In this document: positions 57,994 through 64,000 of the stretch, one piece after another
How the letters are laid out: the number at the start of each line of letters is the position of its first letter
How positions within the stretch are numbered: the stretch's first letter is position 1
Source of the DNA: VFZN01 sp963709325
GTDB taxonomy: Bacteria > Acidobacteriota > Vicinamibacteria > Vicinamibacterales > UBA2999
DNA: 64,000 nucleotides
NCBI GenBank assembly: GCA_963709325.1
Contig: CAVPVV010000003.1
Coordinates: 372,001-436,000 of the forward strand
Direction: 5' to 3'
Made by a program: the position numbers and the translations under genes
Notes under the pieces: model-generated
Told to the model about the DNA's origin: nothing
The model's database searches: none
Seen by the model: only the letters and a program-made list of their open reading frames with translations

Positions 57994-59875
57994 CGCACCC
58001 TTCCGCGCCCGTCGCACTCGTCGCACCGGTCGCACCAGCGTTTGCTTCCTCCACTCGCACTTCGCGCATCATGCCCGCTTCCATGTGATACAGGAGGTGG
58101 CAGTGATACGCCCACCGTCCGAGCGCGTCGGCGGTGACGCGGTAGCTGCGCCGGCTGCCCGGCGGCATCTCGATGGTGTGCTTCCGCACCATGAACTTCC
58201 CCTCGTCGTCTTCGAGATCGCTCCACATGCCGTGCAGGTGGATCGGGTGGGTCATCATCGTGTCGTTGACCAGCACGACGCGGACGCGCTCGCCGTATGT
58301 GAGCCGGATTGGCCCGGCGCCGGAAAACTTCACGCCGTCGAACGACCAGGCGAAGCGCTCCATGTGGCCGGTGAGGTGTAGTTCGACCGTCCGGCTCGGC
58401 TCCCGCCCATCCGGATCGTCGAACGTGCTCCGGAGATCGGAGTAAGTGAGCACCCGACGCCCGTTATCTCGTAGCCCGATGCCGGGATCGTTCAGCTTCG
58501 ACGTCGGACTCATCGTCTGCATGTCCACCAAAGGGCTCTTCTCGGTCGGGGGATGAACGACTCCTCCCGCACCAGCTGCGGGTGCGACGGGTGCCACAGG
58601 TGCAACGGGCGCCCCTCCGTGTCCCGCATGCGGGTCCGTCTGGGGCTTTGGTGGATCAGGCGCCGGCATCGTATGGCCGGCGTGCGGGTCAGGGACGCTT
58701 GTCGGACCGGTCGCACCCGCTGCACCCATCGCACCGGCCCCATGCTCGTGGCCGCCATGGCCCATGTCCGACATGGTCAGCACCGGCCGTGGGTCGAGCT
58801 CTGGCACGGGTGCGCGAAGCCCTTCGCGCACCGCCAGCGTTCCCGCGGCAAAGCCGGTGCGATCCATCGCCTGCGCGAAGATCGTGAACGCCTCCTGTCC
58901 ACTGGGCTCGACGACGATGTCGTATGTTTCGGCGACGGCAATGCGGAGCTCATCGACAGTGACGGGACGAACCGGCTGTCCGTCGGCGGCCACCACTGTG
59001 AGCTTGAGCCCGGGGATGCGCAGGTCGAAGTAGCTCATCGCCGACCCGTTGATGACGCGGAGCCGCACCTTCTGGCCGGGCACGAAAAGGCCGGTCCAGT
59101 TCGCGGCCGGCGCCAGCCCGTTCATCAGGTAGGTGTAGGTTTCGCCCGTCACGTCGGCGAGGTCCGATGCGCTCATGCGCATCTCGCCCCAGGCCTTCCG
59201 ATCGGCCATCGTGGCCTTCCAGCCGTTGTCGCGCACGTCCTTGAAGAAGTCGCCAACCGTCCGCTGTCGGAAGTTGTAGCCGTTCGACTGCTTCTTCAGC
59301 TTCGCGAACACGCGTTCCGGGCTCTCATCCGTCCAGTCCGACAGCAGCACGACGTGTTCGCGGTCGGCCGCAATGCCGTCCGTCTCGCGGGGCTCGATCA
59401 CCAGCGGCGCGTAGACGCCGCGCTGCTCCTGGAAGCCCGAGTGGCTGTGATACCAGTAGGTGCCGTGCTGCTTCAGGCGGAAGCGATAGACGTAGCTTTC
59501 ACCCGGGTGGATGCCGTGATAGCTGAGTCCGGGAACGCCGTCCATGTTCGCCGGAAGGATCAACCCGTGCCAGTGAATCGACGCATCCTCGTCCAGCTGG
59601 TTCCTGACCCGAAGCATCACTGTGTCGCCTTCGCGCAGCCGCAGCAGCGGCCCTGGTAACGTTCCGTTGATCGTCTGGGCAATCCTCGGCGCGCCAGTGA
59701 TGTTCATCGGCGTCTCGGCGATCGAGAGCTCGATCTCGGTGCCGCGCAGTTCGACACGCGACGGCCTCGACGGCTGGTCCCACGCCAGAGCGTTCAGTCG
59801 GCCAAGCGAGGTGACGACCCCGCCCGCGGCCAGCCCCTGCACGAACCTCCGTCGCGTCAACGTTCCCGCACTCAT
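57980..59875 (-). CDS. copA: multicopper oxidase CopA family, Tat-exported
   Basis: 631 aa from ATG 59875 (GAGGA upstream). Twin-arginine signal TRRRFVQGLAAGGVV. Copper sites: SIHWHGLILPANMDG; TYWYHSHSGFQEQ; MTHPIHLHGMWSDL; and AYHCHLLYHMEAGMM with the type 1 Cys. Between residues about 395 and 460 is a Met/His/Gly/Pro-rich insert (GHGGHEHGAGAMGAAG, PDPHAGHTMPAPDPP) typical of copper-binding loops. The C-terminus carries a short Gly-Ala-Thr stretch (GATGATSATGAEG). It oxidises Cu(I) in the periplasm. It is first of copA-copB, with the secreted protein gene 60008-60448 upstream. Confidence 0.94.
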   Translation of the reverse strand: MSAGTLTRRRFVQGLAAGGVVTSLGRLNALAWDQPSRPSRVELRGTEIELSIAETPMNITGAPRIAQTINGTLPGPLLRLREGDTVMLRVRNQLDEDASIHWHGLILPANMDGVPGLSYHGIHPGESYVYRFRLKQHGTYWYHSHSGFQEQRGVYAPLVIEPRETDGIAADREHVVLLSDWTDESPERVFAKLKKQSNGYNFRQRTVGDFFKDVRDNGWKATMADRKAWGEMRMSASDLADVTGETYTYLMNGLAPAANWTGLFVPGQKVRLRVINGSAMSYFDLRIPGLKLTVVAADGQPVRPVTVDELRIAVAETYDIVVEPSGQEAFTIFAQAMDRTGFAAGTLAVREGLRAPVPELDPRPVLTMSDMGHGGHEHGAGAMGAAGATGPTSVPDPHAGHTMPAPDPPKPQTDPHAGHGGAPVAPVAPVAPAAGAGGVVHPPTEKSPLVDMQTMSPTSKLNDPGIGLRDNGRRVLTYSDLRSTFDDPDGREPSRTVELHLTGHMERFAWSFDGVKFSGAGPIRLTYGERVRVVLVNDTMMTHPIHLHGMWSDLEDDEGKFMVRKHTIEMPPGSRRSYRVTADALGRWAYHCHLLYHMEAGMMREVRVEEANAGATGATSATGAEGCDEAR

Positions 59876-60007
59876 TTCTTCGTCCTCTGCAGATGTGACT
59901 CTCGCTACCCGCACGCCAAATCGGTGCGCGACACTAAGGTCGCGACACCATCGGTAACGGATTGGCGCGCGTGAAACTACAGCGGCCTGGTCAGGCCTGG
60001 CGTCGGA

Positions 60008-60448
60008 TCAAATCCGCAGGACGGGACTGGCGGCGAGAGGACGAGATGGCGGGGAGTGGACGACGTCACTCGCAAGGCCGGCTTGACGAAGCATCGGATG
60101 AGGCGCATCGGTGACAATGTCGGCCGTCTGGCTCATCGGCGGCGCGACCTGCAATCGAGGCGCGATCGGTCCCGCGTCGTTGCTGGAGAGCGCGTAGTCG
60201 AGACATTCCGGGGCGGAGTGGGCGGCGACGGAGGGACCGCTGCCCGGATTGCGATGGCAGTCGGCAGCGGCAAAGGGCATGGCCGTCGCCGGCGCGTGCC
60301 CGCTCGACCGGACCTGGTGATGAACCGACGCGCCCGCCGCGTTGCGCGACGGGGCGCACCACTCCGCGCACACTACGGTCGCGATCGGCGCGCCTGTCAG
60401 AACCAACAGGAGCGCCAGGCTTGCGAACGAACGGAGCGAACGGACCAC
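60008..60448 (-). CDS. small secreted protein upstream of copA, function unknown
   Basis: 146 aa with a signal peptide (RSLRSFASLALLLVLTGAPIATVVC) whose Cys could be a lipobox variant. The mature part has scattered Cys and His (CAEWCAPSR, HHQVRSSGH, ADCHRNPG, PECLDYAL) and no domain I recognise. The Cys/His content and the position before copA suggest a periplasmic metal-binding role; that is inference. The 132-bp gap to copA contains no clear promoter. Confidence 0.6.
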   Translation of the reverse strand: MVRSLRSFASLALLLVLTGAPIATVVCAEWCAPSRNAAGASVHHQVRSSGHAPATAMPFAAADCHRNPGSGPSVAAHSAPECLDYALSSNDAGPIAPRLQVAPPMSQTADIVTDAPHPMLRQAGLASDVVHSPPSRPLAASPVLRI

Positions 60449-60493
60449 GAACCCAGTATAGCCTTCCGAACCGGGGTGCAGGGGTGCAAGGCG

Positions 60494-61141
60494 CTAACTC
60501 ATTCGGCGCCTCGACGGCGGCCTAGGGAGACGATGGGACGCCCCGCCGTCCGGTATGCCTGGCGCTGTCGGAGCTCCCTGCAGGCTCCACTCCTGCAGGA
60601 CCGGTAACAGCGTCGCCAGGCCTTTCGCAACTGCCGCAACCCGTGTCGCCCCGAGCCTGGCCGAGAGCTCACCGGCGTAGAACGCGAGCACGCCGTGACC
60701 GTGCGCGTAGGCGGCCTCGCCCACCGCGGTCAGCCGCACCAAACGAGCGCGGCCATCGGAGGTGTCCGGCACGAACTCGACGAGCTTCATCGCCTCCAGG
60801 CCGGCCAGCGCCTGGCCGACTGCCTGTTTGGTGACGTCGACGCGCCGCGCCAGATCCGTCGGCCGTATGCCTTCCCTCGACAGATGCGGCAGCAGGCGCA
60901 CCAGCGCCGGCGTCAGGAGCCGGCGCCCCGCCTGCCGGTTGACCTCGGCCTGCGCGATCTCGTCCAGCAGCCGGGCGCATTCGAAGAGGAGCGGGCCAAA
61001 TCCCTCGACTCGCTGGATCGCACCTCGCTCGGGACGGGTCCCCCCCAGTCGGCCGATTGCGAATCGTTCCGGATCGCTGCCACGTCGTCTTCGGACCCCT
61101 GTCACGTCGCCATTCTCGCGGAGTTTTCGGGATTTAGTCAA
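60494..61141 (-). CDS. MarR-family transcriptional regulator
   Basis: 215 codons if started at TTG 61141; a GTG at 61105 is the alternative and would clear the operator. The winged helix is clear: RRLLTPALVRLLPHLSREGIRPTDLARRVDVTKQAVGQALAGLEAMKLVEFVPDTSDGRARLVRLTAVGEAAY. A dimerisation helix follows. The N-terminal 35 residues are Arg-rich and probably not conserved. It is divergent from the dehalogenase-like hydrolase, with two identical-type palindromes in the shared control region. It is therefore the probable local regulator of itself and that gene. Confidence 0.85.
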   Translation of the reverse strand: MTKSRKLRENGDVTGVRRRRGSDPERFAIGRLGGTRPERGAIQRVEGFGPLLFECARLLDEIAQAEVNRQAGRRLLTPALVRLLPHLSREGIRPTDLARRVDVTKQAVGQALAGLEAMKLVEFVPDTSDGRARLVRLTAVGEAAYAHGHGVLAFYAGELSARLGATRVAAVAKGLATLLPVLQEWSLQGAPTAPGIPDGGASHRLPRPPSRRRMS

Positions 61142-61176
61142 GTGACATTGACTATACTGGTCAACCGTGCTTGACT
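61136..61176. promoter_or_regulatory. two tandem MarR-type operator palindromes
   Basis: AGTCAA-N6-TTGACT at 61136-61153 and GGTCAA-N6-TTGACT at 61159-61176, centres 23 bp apart. A TATACT box sits at 61153-61158 between them. They lie between the divergent MarR and hydrolase genes. The first overlaps the possible TTG start of the regulator; the second ends six bases before the hydrolase ATG. Confidence 0.65.
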
Positions 61177-61182
61177 ACTTGC

Positions 61183-62058
61183 ATGAACGTTCCCACCTGG
61201 CTCGATCGTTCGGCCTGGCCGTATCCGCCGCGCGAAGCCACCCTTGGCGACGGACACGTGCACTACGTGGACGAGGGCCTGGGCCTACCGGTCGTCCTGG
61301 TCCATGGCACGCCGACGTGGAGTTTCGAATGGCGCCACCTGATCGCGGGCTTGCGCGATCGCGTTCGGGTGCTGGCGCTCGATCACCTCGGCTTCGGGCT
61401 CTCCGACCGCCCCTCGAGCGCTGGCTATCGCCCCGAGGATCACGCGCGGCGGTTTCACGAGTGGATCGATGCGATCCTTCCTGCCGATCGGCTCCACCTC
61501 GTCGTCCACGACTTCGGAGGCCCGATCGCGCTCGACTGGGCGTTGGACCATCCCGAGCGCCTGCTCTCGGTGACGGTGCTGAACTCCTGGATGTGGTCGT
61601 TCGAAGACGATGCGTCGATGCGCAGAAAAGCGCGGCTGGCCGGCGGGGCGCTGGGACGGTTTCTCTACCGGCGCTTCAATGCGTCCCAGCGCCTGATCAT
61701 GCCCTCGGCCTATGGCGACCGGCGGAAGCTCACCCCGGCCATCCACGGCCAGTATCTGCCGCTGTTCCCCAGTCCCGACTCGCGCGAGCGTGTCCTGTTC
61801 GCTCTGGCCAAGTCGCTGCTCGCCTCGAGCGCTTTCTTCGACAGCCTGTGGCAGCGGCGGACGCGGCTGACCGGCATTCCCTTGAGTCTGGTCTGGGGCA
61901 TGAAGGACTCGGCGTTCCCTGCCTACATGCTGGAGCGGTGGCAGCAGTCATTCCCGAAGGCGACGACCGTCGCCATACCGTCCGCGGGACACTGGCCGCA
62001 GGAGGAGGACCCGGCCGCGGTGTTGGAAGCTTTACGCGGCCAGGTCTCGAGGTCCTGA
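61183..62058 (+). CDS. alpha/beta hydrolase, haloalkane dehalogenase-like
   Basis: 291 aa from ATG 61183. VVLVHGTPTWSFEWRHLI holds the oxyanion HG motif. The nucleophile elbow LVVHDFGGPIALDWAL has Asp, as in haloalkane dehalogenases and epoxide hydrolases, not Ser. A cap domain follows (NSWMWSFEDDASMRRKARLAGG). The acid is probably in VWGMKDSAFPAYM and the base His in PSAGHWPQEEDP. The Asp nucleophile and NSWMW favour a dehalogenase-like enzyme, but related esterases cannot be excluded. Control by the divergent MarR protein would fit response to a small aromatic or halogenated compound. A CTGCCTT tract follows three bases after the stop. Confidence 0.82.
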   Translation: MNVPTWLDRSAWPYPPREATLGDGHVHYVDEGLGLPVVLVHGTPTWSFEWRHLIAGLRDRVRVLALDHLGFGLSDRPSSAGYRPEDHARRFHEWIDAILPADRLHLVVHDFGGPIALDWALDHPERLLSVTVLNSWMWSFEDDASMRRKARLAGGALGRFLYRRFNASQRLIMPSAYGDRRKLTPAIHGQYLPLFPSPDSRERVLFALAKSLLASSAFFDSLWQRRTRLTGIPLSLVWGMKDSAFPAYMLERWQQSFPKATTVAIPSAGHWPQEEDPAAVLEALRGQVSRS

Positions 62059-62061
62059 GGT

Positions 62062-62103
62062 CTGCCTTCTGCCTTCTCCCTTTTGCCTTTTGCCTTTTGC
62101 CTT
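62062..62103 (+). repeat. heptamer repeat, CTGCCTT family
   Basis: CTGCCTT twice, CTCCCTT, TTGCCTT three times, then GAC. It fills the 54-bp gap between the convergent hydrolase and LVIVD genes and ends with the CCTTGAC edge. Confidence 0.85.
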
Positions 62104-62112
62104 GACAAGGTT

Positions 62113-63987
62113 TCAGCGCAGGGCAGCCGCACGCCCCTTGACCGTTTCGGCCATCGCGCGGAAGCGCATCTGGTCGCGGCCGCTTGCCGAGGCCGCATCC
62201 TTTTCGAGGTCGGCAGCGAGCGACGTCAGCGCAGTTGATACAGCGGCTGCGTCCTTGTCGCGCGGCGTGACACGATCGGCGCGGTCGAGCGTCGCGGAGA
62301 TCGTGTCGGCTTTGCCCCCAGCGATTGCCTTGCTGCGCTTCAGCTGATCGAGATAGGCGCGAGCCACGACGACCGACGAGGGCCAGGTGATCTTCGGCTG
62401 GTTCTGGGAGTTGAACTCCTCCCATCGGATCAGGCTGGCCGCGTCGAGCTCGTTCTGGGTCAGGTACTCGCTGGGCAGCAGCCGGAAGATGTCCATCCCG
62501 CGCGCGATCTCGGCGCCGTAGATGAAGCCGTTGTAGTAATAGCTGGACCAGTAGCCGCCGGTGATCAGCTTCTCGCCGTCGATCGGCCCGCGGTCGAAGA
62601 ACGCGATCTCGACCGGGCTCGCCGAATCGGTGAAGTCGAACACCGAGACGCCGCCCTGGTACCACGACTGGACCATGATGTCGCGCCCTGGCACCGGGAT
62701 CAGCGACCCGTTGTGCGCCACGCAGTTCTCGGTCTCGGTCTGCGCCGCCGGCATCTTGTAGTAACCCTTGAACACCAGCTTGCGATCGACGATGTCGAAG
62801 ATCGCGTCGGCGCCCCAGGTGTGCGGGTCGATCGTGCGGCAGCGCGGCCGGCCGCCGCCGCCCCATTCATCGGTGAAGACCACCTTGGTCCCGTCGTTGT
62901 TGAAGGTCGCGGAGTGCCAGTAGGCGAAGCTCTTGTCGGTCACGAAGTCGAGCCGCTTCGGGTTCTGCGGATCGGCGATGTCGAGCAGGATGCCGTTGCC
63001 GGAGCAGGCGCCGGCGGCGAGGCCAATCGACGAATACACGGTGATGTCGTGGCACTGGTTCGTCTGGCGCGAGCTCTGGGTTCCCTCACCGTGGTTGCCG
63101 CCCTTCCACAGTCCGGCGATGTTGCCGGTCTCGTCCATGAAGATCCGCGGCTTGTTCACGATCTTCGCGTTCTGCGGCGCGCCGAGCGGCACCTCGATGA
63201 CGTCGATGCTGAAGAGCGACGTGTTGGCGTCTTCGGTCGAGTCCTTGCCCGAGCACCCTTCCAGCTCCTCGCCGGGGCGGACGGAGCTGGTGCCGGAGCC
63301 ATAGAGGTAGACGTGGCTCGGGTTCTTCGGGTCGGGGACGATCGTGTGCGTATGAGAGCCGCGGCAGGTCTGCACGGCTGCGACTTGTCGGGGCTTCTGA
63401 AGATCGGTGATGTCGAAGATGCGGATTCCGCGGAAGCGCTCCTTGCTCACCGTCTCGCTGACACCCTGCAGTCCGCAATCCAGGCGGCCGCGCGTCTGCT
63501 CCACCGACATGAACAGCAGGTGGCCCCACACCGACACGTCACCCTGTCCGCCGGGGCAGGCGACGGAGGTCAGCAGGCGTGGCTTCCGGGCGTTCTCGAC
63601 GTCGTAGATGTTGAAGCCGTGGTAGTTGCCGACCACGGCGTGGGTCCCGAAAAACGCCAGGTCCGAATTCGTGAAACCGCTCCCCGGCGGGGGCGGCGGT
63701 GGCGGCGCATTCGGATCCCGGGGCGGCTCGGGCGGGGCACCCGGCGGCGGCTCCGGATCGCTGACCGACCCGGCCGGCGCGGCGGGGTCGAAGAAGCCTT
63801 CGGGCTTCGGCATGTTGGCGACGAGCTCCATGTTCTTCGCCGCCGTGCCCGCGTCCCGCAGGCCTGCCTTGAGACCGATGCGGGGATCCTTCGGATCGGG
63901 CGCTGCCTGCTGCGCCCCGAGCACCGCGCCGAGAGAGGCGAAGGCGAACGCAATGACACACGCACCGGTCCAACGGTTCAGTTTCAT
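62113..63987 (-). CDS. secreted LVIVD-repeat beta-propeller protein
   Basis: 624 aa from ATG 63987, intact. Signal peptide KLNRWTGACVIAFAFASLGAVLGAQ. After a Pro-rich linker (about 75-100) come LVIVD-type blades: SDLAFFGTHAVVGNYHGFNIYDVENARKPRLLTSVACPG, RGIRIFDITDLQKPRQVAAVQTCRG, NGILLDIADPQNPKRLDFV and GGVSVFDFTDSASPVEIAFFDRG. Cys residues recur (VACPG, LDCGLQG, QTCRGSH, NQCHD, ENCVAH), suggesting disulfides. The C-terminal 100 residues are helical. It is probably a periplasmic or surface binding scaffold; no enzymatic function can be assigned. Confidence 0.87.
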   Translation of the reverse strand: MKLNRWTGACVIAFAFASLGAVLGAQQAAPDPKDPRIGLKAGLRDAGTAAKNMELVANMPKPEGFFDPAAPAGSVSDPEPPPGAPPEPPRDPNAPPPPPPPGSGFTNSDLAFFGTHAVVGNYHGFNIYDVENARKPRLLTSVACPGGQGDVSVWGHLLFMSVEQTRGRLDCGLQGVSETVSKERFRGIRIFDITDLQKPRQVAAVQTCRGSHTHTIVPDPKNPSHVYLYGSGTSSVRPGEELEGCSGKDSTEDANTSLFSIDVIEVPLGAPQNAKIVNKPRIFMDETGNIAGLWKGGNHGEGTQSSRQTNQCHDITVYSSIGLAAGACSGNGILLDIADPQNPKRLDFVTDKSFAYWHSATFNNDGTKVVFTDEWGGGGRPRCRTIDPHTWGADAIFDIVDRKLVFKGYYKMPAAQTETENCVAHNGSLIPVPGRDIMVQSWYQGGVSVFDFTDSASPVEIAFFDRGPIDGEKLITGGYWSSYYYNGFIYGAEIARGMDIFRLLPSEYLTQNELDAASLIRWEEFNSQNQPKITWPSSVVVARAYLDQLKRSKAIAGGKADTISATLDRADRVTPRDKDAAAVSTALTSLAADLEKDAASASGRDQMRFRAMAETVKGRAAALR

Positions 63988-64000
63988 GTCTGTCTCCCGA

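Noticed and set aside
10191..62103. CRISPR arrays
   Set aside because: The repeats are seven bases in direct tandem without spacers of constant length, and no cas gene is present.

Overview
The window is a 64 kb, high-GC bacterial fragment. Gene content points to Acidobacteriota, most likely a Vicinamibacteria-type member. The evidence is an 801-aa MacB/FtsX duplicated orphan permease (ADOP type), three Oar-like TonB receptors with an N-terminal carboxypeptidase-regulatory domain, lipoproteins joining a sulfatase-type domain to TPR repeats, a TMTC-like membrane protein, two YtcJ-type amidohydrolases, and LVIVD and YVTN proteins. This is inference from family content; no rRNA or tRNA gene was seen.

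Layout. 1-4066 (minus): a probable operon of a CocE/NonD hydrolase, an amidohydrolase lipoprotein and a J-domain protein cut by the window edge. 4119-10160 (plus): GNAT, class III aminotransferase, amidohydrolase, GNAT and an aldehyde dehydrogenase, probably amine/amino-acid catabolism. 10249-20468: ADOP permease, XRE-cupin regulator, B3/B4 protein, EamA transporter, DinB protein, second class III aminotransferase, M28 peptidase, a small Rho_N-like protein and a YVTN propeller. 20799-24108: Tat-exported FAD oxidoreductase and an APC permease.

24015-45965 is the most structured part: an old tandem duplication of about 10 kb. Each unit holds, in order, the APC permease tail, a strong promoter, a TonB receptor, a terminator, a convergent TMTC-like gene, two sulfatase-like TPR proteins and a divergent third sulfatase-like gene. 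Unit 1 keeps an intact TMTC gene but only a fragment of the third sulfatase-like gene. Unit 2 keeps the full third gene (plus a fourth beside it) but only an 82-codon TMTC remnant. All sulfatase-like proteins have Thr where formylglycine sulfatases have Cys/Ser.

46165-49098: a third TonB receptor. 49220-56388 (plus): ATC-hydrolase-like protein, two Tat-exported proteins of one family, an internally duplicated secreted protein, and a cbb3-type oxidase (CcoN, a tri-heme CcoO-CcoP fusion, a small membrane protein and a TsdA-like di-heme cytochrome). 57133-60448: copper resistance copB, copA and a small secreted protein. 60494-62058: MarR regulator divergent from a dehalogenase-like hydrolase, with two matching operators between them. 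62113-63987: LVIVD-repeat protein.

Two features run through the window. First, the intergenic gaps are full of tandem heptanucleotide repeats of several unrelated sequences, often arranged as large hairpins; they resemble the STRR repeats of heterocystous cyanobacteria. Second, more than forty single-base frame breaks, mostly extra C or G, interrupt otherwise well-conserved proteins in 4.8-10.2 kb, 20.8-41.9 kb and 46-51.3 kb, while 10.2-20.5 kb, 42-46 kb and 51.4-64 kb are clean. I read these as sequence or assembly errors and annotate such genes as single CDSs spanning the breaks.
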